NCBI GenBank assembly: GCA_018894105.1
Contig: CM032123.1
Location: forward strand, 25,893,744 to 25,957,743
Reading direction: 5' to 3'
Origin: Jacaranda mimosifolia
Taxonomy: Eukaryota > Streptophyta > Magnoliopsida > Lamiales > Bignoniaceae
Length of the DNA stretch: 64,000 nt
Numbering within the stretch: the stretch's first letter is position 1; the number at the start of each line of letters is the position of its first letter. Below, one piece after another: positions 10,700-20,739 of the stretch. The translations under genes were made by a program, and so were the position numbers. The notes beneath the pieces were generated by a model. It had not been told where the DNA came from. It did no database searches and worked only from the letters and a program-made list of their open reading frames with translations.

Positions 10700-11700
10700 T
10701 CGGCCCCTTACAAAACTTTACTCAAGTAGTAGATGGGTTAATGGTGTGGCCCGTCAATCAACGTAAGTATTAAACTGGCTGCGTCGAGTGAGACTACCAA
10801 GTAAAGGTATATGATCTCACCGGGGGTTGCTTAGACAAAATGGTGGTTCAGATAGATACGTTTTGAGGTCCTCCAGGTCCCAATTACATTCTTTGGTCTA
10901 TTGGAACTGTTGTGCTCCTTGAAGTATTTTGAAGAAAGGAAGGCTTTTATCGGCCATTCTTGATATGAACCTGCTTAGAGTGACTATCCAGCCTACTAGT
11001 CTTTGCATTTCCGTCATCAATCTTGGTAGTGTGATGTCCTATATAGCTTGTATCTTTTGGGGGTTTGCCTCGATCCCTCGTTAACTGACCATGTAGCCTA
11101 AACATTTTTCTCCTCGAACTCCAAATGTGTACTTGGTTGGGTTAAGCTTCAGGCCATATCCCTTTAAGATCGAGAAGGTGTGTGCTAAATGCTTCAGGTG
11201 ATTGTCCTCTTTGATGCTTTTGATTGTCATGTCGTCAACAAAGACTTCTGTTTATTATCCAATCTCTTACTTGAACATCATATTCACGAGCTGTTGGTAC
11301 GTGGCCCTAGTATTTTTCAGATCGAACAGCATAACTACGAAGCAATGCAATCTTATGGGAACCACGAATACAGTTTTGTCTCAATCCTCGAGTGCCATGA
11401 ATATATGGTAGTACCCCTGAAAAGAGTCCATCATGCTGAGTAGGGCACACCCCACAGTTGAGTCGATAAGGAGGTAGATACGGGGAGGAGGGTAGGGATT
11501 TTTAGGGCAAGCTTTATTGAGGTCAGTGAAGTCATTACATATTCTCAACTTGCTTTCATTTTTAGGCACCAGCATGACATTGCACAACCATTTGGGAAAT
11601 TGGATTTCGACCACATATCTTACCTAGAGGAGCTTCTTGACCTCTTCGTTTATGATTCCATTTCTTCTTCGAACACTCTTATTTTTTACTTAATTGGCTT
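10700..11700 (-). pseudogene. Reverse transcriptase region, Ty3/gypsy element 1
   Basis: The best stretch is 11614-11381: VEIQFPKWLCNVMLVPKNES, then RICNDFTDLNKACPKNPYP, the classic start of gypsy RT. Upstream is EVFAWSASDLQGID. The catalytic motif near 11222-11240 reads FVDDM instead of the usual YVDDM, so both aspartates survive. Below that, KYTFGVRGEKCLGYMVS and the connection region can be followed to about 10700 through frameshifts and stops. RT copies element RNA into DNA; this copy is dead. It follows the protease on the same strand. Confidence 0.85.
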
Positions 11701-11835
11701 TGCTGTCTAGTTAACATTTAGGTGGTGAATGATTACATCAAGGTCAATACCCTGCAGATCGGATGCTGACCAAGCAAAGACCTCATTATTTTTGTGAAGA
11801 AAGTAGATGAGCATGCACTCGGTATGTGGCTTTAG

Positions 11836-12553
11836 TTAGGTCCCGATCTTAGTGTACTTATCTGGGTTACCCAACACGAGCTTGATTTTCTTGAAGTCCT
11901 CTGTAGGTTTGGCTTTGGTACCTTTCACTTTTTTCTTTCGTGAGTTATTTTTAGGGTTGGGGATAGGCAAATCGACTATTGGGTTTTTGTATGGTGTCAA
12001 CATCTTTTGTATTTTGGTGTTGACATCCTTGGTATTTTTTCCAAACTTTGCTAGCATTGCACATCCCTTCTCTCATTCCAACTAGGGTTGACAATTTGAT
12101 TTTCAGATGGCAAGTACGGATTACAGCTCGGAACTTATTGAGCGCTGGTTGGCCTATGATGGCATTATAAGCAAAAGGGGCATCTATGACCAAGTATCTG
12201 ATTGCCATTGTGTATCTTCTAGGCTGTGTTCTAAGAGAGGTCATGAGCTCTATTGATCCTATAGGCACCACTTCTGACCCCTTGATCTTTACAAAGGGTA
12301 TATTCATAGGGGAGAGAATAAGATTTCCCAGGTCTATCTTTTTCAAGGTTGAGTAAAAAATAACATTAGCCGAGCTTTCATTATCGATCAACACTTTTCT
12401 AACAGCATAGTTGGCGATCTTGGTAGTGATGACTATAGGGTCATCGGGTTTGTTTTTGACATTAGGCATCGAAATATGGTTAAGGTCTTCATCTCCAAAG
12501 GTGATATTTCCAAATTGGTCGATATATAAAATGTTGGCTTGGTGTTGCGGCAA
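11836..12553 (-). pseudogene. Aspartic protease region, Ty3/gypsy element 1
   Basis: A 200-codon minus-strand frame (12553-11951) is the longest clean coding stretch in the window. It begins before NITFGDEDLNHI, continues KIANYAVRKVLIDNESSANVIF and ends with AYNAIIGQPALNKF. These match the retropepsin domain of Tat-type elements. The active-site motif, usually DNGSSAD, reads DNESSAN: the catalytic Asp is kept but the following Gly is Glu. The adjoining frame (12057-11836) is the Lys-rich linker to RT, ending NPDKYTKIGT. The protease would cut the polyprotein. The intact length suggests this part decayed late, but the frame is closed by stops at both ends. Confidence 0.85.
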
Positions 12554-12639
12554 TTATCAAGGCTACGCTTGATTTTTTTCCTCGAGTACTTGGAGTCTCT
12601 GCTTGCTGGTCCCCCGATAATAGTGTCGATCACTCTTTA

Positions 12640-13911
12640 AATGGGTGGGGGCCCCCTTCAAATGGCTGTGGTTGGTGGTTGGTTTGCTAAGGTGGGCTTC
12701 TAGACCTATCCATTTTTGGAGGTTGGTCATCCTCATTCCTCCATTTCACCACGTACTTCTTTAGATACCTTTGGTGGATTATCCTTTCGATCTCATCGTG
12801 AAATTGGAAACAATCATTCGTGTCATGCCTTTTTTGCTTATGGAAATGGCAATATTCCTTAGAGTCCTTCATTATAGGTCTTTCTGGAAACTCCTTGGGC
12901 TTTTTAAGGAGGTCCTTGTGGTGAATGGCCATCAAGATATCTTTCTTTGGTGCGTTGAGTAGGGTGTAATGGGTCATGCATTAGATGGGAGATCGACATC
13001 TATCATGATTGTTTTTATCCTCCTTCAACTCTTTCTTATCTTTCTACTTATTATTTGAGCTCGATTACCTGTACTTGAGGTAATTTATGTCCTCTTGCAC
13101 TATTTAGCGATCTGTTAGGTCGAGCAGAGCCTCCATGGTGGGGGGTCTTTCTCGAGCCAGAGTGTTGGTGCATTCCTTATGGCTTGTGTTTCTGCATCTT
13201 GTTTGAGCTCGATTGCCTATATTCAAAGTGATTCATGTCCTTTTGCACCATGAAATGATCCACTAAGTCGAGCATAGCCTCCATGATGGGGGCCTTTCTC
13301 GAGCTAAAGTGTTGGCACATTCCTTATGGCGTAAGCCCAAAAATAGGACATCTATGAGAAAATCAATCCTAGGGTTGTCAATATTCAATACCTCATTATT
13401 GAATTTGGTGATGAAGTCTCTCAAAGTTTCGCTCTCATTCTATTTGATTGAATGGAGATGCGTGTGTGGGAGTTTACTTTTACACTTGCTAGCGAATCGA
13501 TGCAAGAACTTGTCGCACAAGAGGTCATACGAGTCGATTGAGCAAAGCTTAAGTTTCATGAACCAGTCCAATGCTAGTACATAGAGGAGGTGTTTGTTGG
13601 GATCTGTGGTCCCATTGTATCTCAACAAACTGGTGGGCACCTTTGCATCGAAGGCTATCATCTCATTAATGATCTCTTGGATGAAAGGAGATTCCATCTC
13701 TCACAGTCGGGGATGCACCAAGTTGAGGCCTCGATAAGTATGATCTGAGTAGCATCTGGACAGATTCTTTATCCGATGACTGAGCTATTGTACCTGACGG
13801 GCCACATTCTCCCATTCTAGGCATGGTAGGTTCACCCGAAGATGATTGAGTCTTTCATTTTGGGCTCAATGGTGTCGAGCATCGGCTACTGAGTCTACAA
13901 CCTCCTCGGCC
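12640..13911 (-). pseudogene. Gag core and CCHC-like region, Ty3/gypsy element 1
   Basis: The minus-strand frame 13697-13440 reads SPFIQEIINEMIAFDAKVPT, LLRYNGTTDPNKHL and then WFMKLKLCSIDSYDLLCDKF, the typical retrotransposon gag (nucleocapsid precursor) core. It continues through 13300 (ETLRDFITKFNNEVL). The frame 12977-12687 carries YCHFHKQKRHDTNDCFQFHDEIE, the conserved Cys/His segment of Tat-type gag. Between them lies a 148-bp tandem duplication (13054-13349), which breaks the frame. Gag would form the virus-like particle. The piece is pseudogenic. Confidence 0.8.
13054..13349. repeat. 148-bp tandem duplication inside gag
   Basis: The segment starting tttgagctcgatt at 13054 recurs at 13202, a period of 148 bp. 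Both copies run through gagcctccatg(g/a)tgggg and end at cacattccttatggc, with roughly 15-20% divergence by eye. 148 is not a multiple of three, so the duplication shifts the gag frame. Confidence 0.85.
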
Positions 13912-13914
13912 TAT

Positions 13915-14080
13915 TGGCGATGGAACTTAAGGGAGCCTGCACCTCGGGGTTGTGGCTTGCAGGCGCCTGATATGCTAGTGCACTGCGTGAGCTTGCCCTA
14001 GGTGCCCAACAAGTGCCCTATCAAGTGCCTCGTGGTCGCTTGCATCGGGTGCTCTGGGCGCATAATATGCTGGTGCCTGA
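13915..14080. repeat. Direct repeat copy A flanking the gag insert
   Basis: This 166-bp segment from tggcgatggaact to ctggtgcctga matches 15221-15387 with about ten differences. The two copies flank the insert at 14081-15220. Confidence 0.85.
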
Positions 14081-15220
14081 TTGTTAAGTTGCATATTTCT
14101 CATTTAATTAGTATAATTTTCCCTTACGGTTAATAGTAAAAATGCTTAATTGTTGGATTTTAACTTTCATTATATATTTTGTGAAGCAAATTGAAGATTC
14201 AAACTAAATGTAGTTGAAAATCGAATACTTGACATGCTTGGAGCAAACATTGAATTCTCGAGGAGACGAGGAATGGAAGAAGGATATAATTTGAGTGTGG
14301 GCGCATTTTGCTTCTCTATACTTTATGCAAATTTGATTAGAAAGCATTCAACCTGTTTTGGCAGTTGTTTATATTTGGAATATTTTAATTTCTATTTCTT
14401 TAATTAGGAGAATTTAAGTTTCCCTATTCTAGTAAGACTTTTAACTAGTTTTCTGGTTGGATTAGGCACAGTAGGCTATTTATAGGGAACTAGGAATCTT
14501 TCATATAGGGCTTTTCAATATTTTCATTCAACATATTTTATTTTCTTGCATTTTTCTTCTCTCAAACATGAGTTGCTAAACTTTTGTTCTAAACTAAGGG
14601 ATTATCGAAGTTTGGGTTCTTCAGTATTTGTGAGATCTAAATAATTTTATTCTTATTTCTTATTTCCTGAGTATTTGTTTATCTTCTGTTTTCATTACGA
14701 ATATTCAGGTTTATTGAATTTAGGGCCCAAGTTTGATAGCTTAGAATATTTGTTTAGTCAATTAGAACATTAAATCTGTAATTGTTTAATTGTTTTAATA
14801 CTTGTGGCAAATAACATAGCTATGTGTGGTGATATGCATGATTTATGTTATGTGGATAAATAATCTGGTCTAAATGAACTCCGCTTGTGTGTGTTTGTTG
14901 GCTAGAGCTGGGTCTCCCTATTTTTTAATGCTACTGATAAATTAAATCCTAGGAACGTCTCTTCAGGGTTGTTTATTAGCAAGGAAAATAACTAACGAGC
15001 TTCTCTTAGTTATCGAGATAGTAAGGAGTGATTGGTTTTTAGGGTGTTCAAGTAACTACAACCAGTCTATTCAAGAAAAGAGGAATTTATCTTTGCATCA
15101 ATGATTTGATCTGTGAATCAAACTGAGATTTTACCTTAGGTTAGATTTCATTCTCATTGATTTCTTATTTAATTTATTTTACTTCTAAGATTTTTAGTTT
15201 TGTTCGTTTCATAGGCTTGC
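14081..15220. mobile_element. 1.1-kb LTR-like insert in gag, flanked by a long duplication
   Basis: An AT-rich, ORF-free segment splits gag. Its candidate LTR ends are TGTTAAGTTGC at 14082 and GTTTCA at 15211. A plus-strand TATA-like box (ggctatttatagggaac, near 14475-14490) is followed by leader-like sequence, which fits a solo LTR. There is no matching 5-bp target duplication. Instead the insert is bounded by 166/167-bp direct repeats of gag (13915-14080 and 15221-15387). Confidence 0.5.
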
Positions 15221-15503
15221 TGGCGATGGAACTCAAGGGAGCCTGCACCTCGGGGTTGTGGCTTGCAGGCGCCTGATATGCTGGTGCACTGCGTGCGCTT
15301 GCCCTAGGTGCCCAACAAGTGCCCGTATCAAATGCCTCGTGGTCGCCTGCATTGGGTGTCGTGGGCGCATAACATGCTGGTGCCTGACCAATTGTCCATG
15401 GGTGGCTGGGCATTCTCTTATGATGGCGATCCCACATCACTCCTATCAGACTTGTGGACTCTAGCTTTGACTTAAATTTGGACTTGATTCCGTCACCCGA
15501 CAT
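15221..15503 (-). pseudogene. Gag N-terminus, Ty3/gypsy element 1 (contains repeat copy B)
   Basis: The minus-strand frame opens at ATG 15503 (MSGDGIKSKFKSK) and is rich in Ala and Pro (PACYAPTTPNAG, RASARSAPAYQAPASHN). This composition suits the variable N-terminal part of Tat-type gag, and it is collinear with the gag core downstream. The frame enters the insert at 15220 and ends soon after. Positions 15221-15387 are the second copy of the 166-bp repeat. No LTR or primer site is visible upstream before the element starting at 15571. Confidence 0.55.
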
Positions 15504-15570
15504 TCTTCTCTTAAAATTAAACGCATCATTTCTAACTCAATGTATCCCAGTAAAATTTTGCTAACTCTAA

Positions 15571-16451
15571 GGGCCCGCTTACTTAGTGATATGGGATGTA
15601 GAGTGATGAGATAAAATAAGGGATGAAGAGTAGGATAAGGACAATTTTGTACCTTTTAAATTTTATTTTCTTTGTAGGATGACATGAATGATAAAAATGG
15701 ATTGTTGTGTTAATTATTTACTTTGATGAATGATAATAATAGGATAAATTTTAAAAGATAAAAATTCCCTAATTAAAAAAATTTGTTTGTTATTCTATTC
15801 AACATATACAAATTATTTTTTCTCCATGCTCCAACACAATATCCAATCGTTTCCTCTCCTTCCTAAAAGTTCCAATTTCTAGTCCACCTTTCTTTATCAG
15901 CAAAAAAAGAAGAAAAACTCCCATCACTGTGCACCACCCACTACCCATTGCTTGGTTATCGCCCATCAAAAATCCGGCGCACACTGCCCCTCTCTCTATT
16001 TCTTCTTATTCCACCATTACTATTTTTCTTTATTGTTTTTACTTCTTTCAGTTATTTTTTTCTAGCTTCTTTCATCTTTTTTCTAAGAAAATCGTTGTGA
16101 ACCTTTATTTAGACTCTGGAGAATAGTTTTTTCCCATAGCTTGATGATAAAATTGAAGTTAATCCTATGGAAGGAGTACAAGAAAATAGGAAAGAGGAAT
16201 GCATTTTGATTTAGGCCAAGGGCAAATGTGTAAATAAAATAATATTTATGAGGGCAAAATGGTATTTTTGATGAACATCCTTCGCAACCCAGTTGCTTGG
16301 ACAAATCCATCCCAACTTGATAGTCAGACGATCATCATATAATAGTAGTGGGCCTCTCTTATTATACTAGGCTGATTTCACAAAAAATAAACAAAAAATG
16401 TTGTTGGATGTTGACTATTATCCATGCTAAATCTTTAAAGTGGACAGGCTC
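15571..16451. mobile_element. PIF/Harbinger (Tourist-like) non-autonomous element
   Basis: The 881-bp element starts GGGCCCGCTTACTT and ends with the inverted match AAGTGGACAGGCTC (9 of 14 terminal bases pair). It is flanked by the 3-bp duplication TAA (15568-15570 and 16452-16454), the hallmark of this superfamily. The interior is AT-rich and encodes nothing recognisable. It is longer than most Tourist MITEs, so it may be a deletion derivative of a larger element. Confidence 0.7.
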
Positions 16452-16454
16452 TAA

Positions 16455-17400
16455 GGAGTTAGAGAATAATCGCAATGGAATAAAGTGAGAAGAAAGAAAA
16501 GAAATTAATTTGAAAATTCATTTTGTATTGCTAATAAAGCTAACTCTCAGAAAATCCAGACTTGCCAAAATTTGTCTTAATTTCTTAGGTAAATACAATG
16601 TGCCTAACAAGATGTCTCTTAGAAATAACCAGTTACGGGGACCTAGGTAACTTTGAATTAGTCAATAGTCGAATTATTCAAAACTCTTGCAGTCAAAATT
16701 AAAATAATAAATTACCAAGATTTAATAAAATTAATTAATTATGGCAAAGCAAAATTAGAATTAAAAAATATAATATACTTTCAATATCTAAACTTTGTTT
16801 TCAAATTGAAAGTAGGGGGGACTTGATGATTTGGAAAACTAAGAACCTAAGGGTGAAAAGTAAAAAGCAAACAAAAGGGCCCAATTAAATAATAATATTT
16901 AAGTAAAAGGCTTGTGAACCTAATTAATTAAGCTTATCAGGATTGGTCGCCCAGACCAAAATGGGCCAAAGTCCACCAAGTACTTTACCATTATAAATAT
17001 CAACCTCAAAGTTAAAACAGACACGAAAAATCATTTATTAAAAATCTTGAGCATTGAGTCCACACAAATATGTTCTAGTGAAATTTGCTAACTTTCGAAA
17101 AGGATCCTAACTCCACTTACGAGTAGCATCAATTTGCGAGAATTTGAAATGCAGAGAATGTTGGAATATGGTCCACTTCTTGACATTTGATCCCTGAGAA
17201 TTGTATATGAACATTGCTTGACTAGATTTCTATACTAATTTATGGGCAAACAAGCATGATAGCTGACAGCCAACAGTGTATTCTTCTTGCTGAGGCCCAC
17301 TTGTAGTGTATAGGTAAGTTTATTTAAAATACTTTATAAATTTTATATTTATAAAATATTCATAAAATTATTTAAATGTTATATTTTATTTTAAAAATAA
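16455..17400. other. Unassigned sequence between elements
   Basis: No recognisable coding sequence. A TATA-like stretch (accattataaatatcaacc, near 16989-17008) on the plus strand could belong to an LTR fragment, but no matching partner or target duplication was found. The 17320-17400 part is an AT-rich run. Confidence 0.3.
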
Positions 17401-18300
17401 GCTCTTGAAGTGTGATGCTTTTTGGAAATGGAATAAGGTCCTTTTTGGAAAACAACAGTGTATCGATTCATTTTTTCTAGAACGCCTGCAGAAAGATCTT
17501 CTTTTCTCAAAAATTCTTTGACTTCGAGAACTTCCATGAATGATTTTCTTCCCTTAGTTCTCGCTACGACTCCATATTTATAGTTTTTAGTCTTAATGAG
17601 CTTAAACCCATTAGGGTTTTTTTACCTTTCCTTATGGACTTAACTTGTCTTTTGGGCTCTGCAGCCCTTTTATTTAGTTTGTTAATTATAGGTTTATTGT
17701 TATTTTTAGTCAATTTACCAAATTATCCTTGTAATCAATTTTTTAGCAATATCACCAAGCCCCTTATTTTCAATAGAAAATTTTATTTTGATATAAAAAA
17801 TATAAAATAAAGTTTTATGTTTATTTTTATCTTAGGTTAGTTCATAAAATTAATTTGATTAAATTATGGTGTGTAGAATTAATGACTTGTATTAGGAGAC
17901 TTGGCGAAGTTTTAGGTAGCATTCTGCCAAGGACTTAGATAAATATTACGTATTAGATGTTTAAAAGATCAAGAAAGTCTAAGGACTAGAGAGGTACATG
18001 ATATTGTTATGTTATCTAAGGACTTAGATAAACTTTGGGCATTGCTATGTTATCGATAACAATGTGATGCACTAGAGAGGTGCATGATATTGTGAGTTTT
18101 AAGGCGAGCTCGCTTAGTGAGATGTGTTCGTGCTTGTGTGAAAAAGCGCCCGGTGTTTTGTAGAATGTTCTTGGTGTGGTACATAGTCATTATCATAACA
18201 AAGGATAGTGTAACATTATGTGTAGACTTAGAAAAATTCTTGGAGATGATATGTATGTCTTTAAAGCGTCGAGGGCATCTTTACTAGGTACTTAGGTATT
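17400..18300 (-). mobile_element. Possible 3' LTR region of Ty3/gypsy element 2
   Basis: By position (beyond the second antisense ORF from pol) this should hold the 3' LTR. A minus-strand TATA-like box (actataaatatggagtcg, about 17567-17585) supports this. It contains a duplication: aaggacttagataaa at 17929 and 18018, and actagagaggt(a/g)catgatattgt at 17985 and 18071, a period of 86-89 bp. Ends were not resolved. Confidence 0.35.
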
Positions 18301-18329
18301 TCTTAAAGTTTGTACGGTTTGTTTCTATG

Positions 18330-19330
18330 ACTAGGAGGTAGGGGGAGAAGTGTATGAGTGGCACATTTTAGAGGATTCCGCAAGGGGAGATCACCCATTG
18401 GGAATAGTTCAAGCCTTCCAGGTCAGTGAGGCATGTACTCTATGATTTCTGGTAGCGCAACTGAAGCATTACCATTGGAGAGCTCAAATTGGTGCCTTAC
18501 GAGCTTGCTAAGAAGTATGCCCGTAAGTGGTAACATTTATGTAGACAGTTTAACCTTTTAATATTGGCGAGGGCAAAGGACTTTCCTATTGGTGTTTACA
18601 CCAAAATCGTGGTATAAATTCTAACTAGGAAGTGGCTGAGGTGGCTTTCAGTGCTGATGAGGTGTAATTAGTGAATACAATCGAAGGAAATAGGCATTAT
18701 TCTCCTTTTCTAGCTGACTGAGATAGCTACTAATGACTTTGGATTAAGTGATTGTCTCATACTTTAATTTGTTTTTTCCTTCTTTCTTTTCTTCGCTGTG
18801 TTGCATAGATTTTTGATTCTTACATATCTTTGTATCTTTTAGTGTTAGGTTGGAACTTAATTGAGCAAATGTCTCATTAAGCAGAGAGAGCTATGGTGAT
18901 GATGAAGAGCTTTAAGAAGAGGCTATTGAAATGGTTAAGTAGCGGAGTCAGAAAGAAGATAAGCTAACTAAACTGCGAAGGGAACATAAGCGCTTGAAAG
19001 TAAGGCATGCCAAAGAGGTGAAGAGTGGGGAGAAGTTCATAGACTCTTTTGCTGGAAAGACCTTATAGATGTTGCTTGTGAGGATAAGGTCAAGGAGTTT
19101 AAGAATTTTGATGAGTTCTTTGAAGTAATTGAAGTGGAGGCAATGTCGAACTACGAGCAGACTATCCTGAGTTGTCGCTGCTTGAGCGAGATGGGACGGT
19201 ATCCCATTGAAGACTTGTTGATGTTAGATCCTACTATGTAATCAACGTTGCTGTTGGAGACCTTAAGAAAGGTTCTGAGGCGGAGGCACAAACTAAAGTG
19301 GAGGAGCCAGCGAAAGCAGCTTAAGAATGA
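18330..19330 (+). pseudogene. Antisense ORF of gypsy element 2
   Basis: Plus-strand fragments in several frames lie antisense to the pol of element 2. The clearest are a charged helical segment (about 18930-19020: KLTKLRREHKRLKVRHAKE), then CEDKVKEFKNFDEFFEV (about 19077-19127), then a tail ending in EAEAQTKVEEPAKAA near 19321. The order (coiled coil, acidic C-terminal block, Ala/Glu tail) is like the C-terminal half of antisense ORFs in Tat-type elements. A pyrimidine-rich stretch ending cttttag near 18841 may be an intron acceptor. A poly(A) signal lies at 19506. No N-terminal domain was recognised. Confidence 0.45.
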
Positions 19331-19505
19331 AGATCTACGTAGGATAATGATAGCTAGTAAAATTCATATTCAAGACTTTGTCACTACTCAACATTTTCCA
19401 GTTAGCATTGATAGCACTTCAACATGTTTTTCCTTTTTCATGGTTATTTACTTCTGGAAACCAAGTGTTGGTTAGATCTCTTTTTTATCTTTTTTGTTTG
19501 GTTTC

Positions 19506-19511
19506 AATAAA
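19506..19511 (+). terminator. Candidate poly(A) signal of antisense ORF 2
   Basis: AATAAA lies about 180 bases after the end of the antisense ORF in its own direction, within a T-rich context (gtttcaataaagtttc). The role is inferred from position. Confidence 0.35.
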
Positions 19512-20179
19512 GTTTCTCTACTTTTACTTATTTTGCGTTCATGCAAATACTTAGAAAATTGAATAACTATGGATCTTTGTACTTGTAATTTGAGAGTTCA
19601 GTAGTAGGAGGCAGGGCAACACCATTCTTAGATACTTAGGAAGATAATGAAACTCGAGTAGATACCCGGGGCACCTCTCGTGGGGCTTTTATTTAACTTA
19701 ATTTTTTTTGGCATAAGTTTTTGCCAAGCTTATCGGTGGCATGGTGCCTTTGTTGATTGGTTGGGGACTTAAAAATTTTTCTTGGTGAGGTTACATGAAC
19801 ATTATGATGAGTTTTCTAAGTGATTGTTGTAATCGTGAATGTAATATGCAGTGAAATTATTCTAGGGAGGTATAGAGGCCCCTTATATTAGCGTTAGTTC
19901 ACCTTTTACAAGGGAAGTCCTTCGAGGGAGGAAAATTGATGAGTTGCACAAACACTAATATAGAGTTCAAGTACCATGATAAAGAAGGGTGTGCTTATGG
20001 GTCTTTTGGGAGGCTTCATAATAAGTGTTCACTAACTTGCTGAGTTGCAGGACTTAGAATTTTTTTTACTTCTCTAAGTGTCGAGATATTGCCACCCTTT
20101 TCCTTGTGAGGACTCAAGATGGGCTTCTTTTGCTTAGTTGTGTAGGTGTCTTGCAAGGGGCTTCTTAGTAAGTTTTTCC
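19512..20179. other. Spacer between antisense ORF 2 and the tandem array
   Basis: No ORF or known domain on either strand. It belongs to the untranslated interior of element 2 by position. Confidence 0.3.
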
Positions 20180-20500
20180 AGAGGGGAGCTTATAGTGGTT
20201 CTTTCAGAGATTTCCACATATTCCCTGGAAGAGCTAAGAGTGGGCTTTTTCAGAGGTTGCCACATACTCCCAATGGGAGCCAATAATTGGTTTTGTTAGA
20301 GGTTGCCATGTACACCCAAGCGGAGTTGATAGTGGAATTTTTTAGAGTGACTACCATATACCTCCCTAGGAGCATATAGTAGGATTATGTTGGTGACCAC
20401 GTAACCCAGGAAGGATTTTATAGTGGACTATGTGCGGTGGCTACCATGTACTCCTTACTTTTATTGAGAAGCCTTATAGTGGGATTATGCTTAAAAGTTT
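20180..20500. repeat. Imperfect ~46-bp tandem repeats in the 3' interior of element 2
   Basis: About seven diverged units follow the pattern GGAGCTTATAGTGG...GAGGTTGCCACATACTCCC, with unit starts spaced about 44-55 bp. Key words are ttatagtgg (near 20188, 20416 and 20474, with variants between) and accatgtactcc. The array lies between the end of pol and the antisense ORF. The unit matches the array at 4589-4815 in the opposite orientation. Confidence 0.65.
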
Positions 20501-20739
20501 TCCAAAACGCCTTATAAGAGCTACAAGGTTCAAGATTGCAAAGAGAAAAGGATCATTTTGATATGAAGAATATAAGAAGTTATGCATTTATTTGAGTAAA
20601 AGTTGAAAGCAACGAGAAGTGCATTAACAAATGAATTCCAAGGCAAATAAGCAAACTCAAAAATTGAGTTCTAAAGAGAAAATACTACTCAAGTAGCATC
20701 TTAAGTAGTAAGTTCAAGTGGCATTGATGATGGTCGCTA

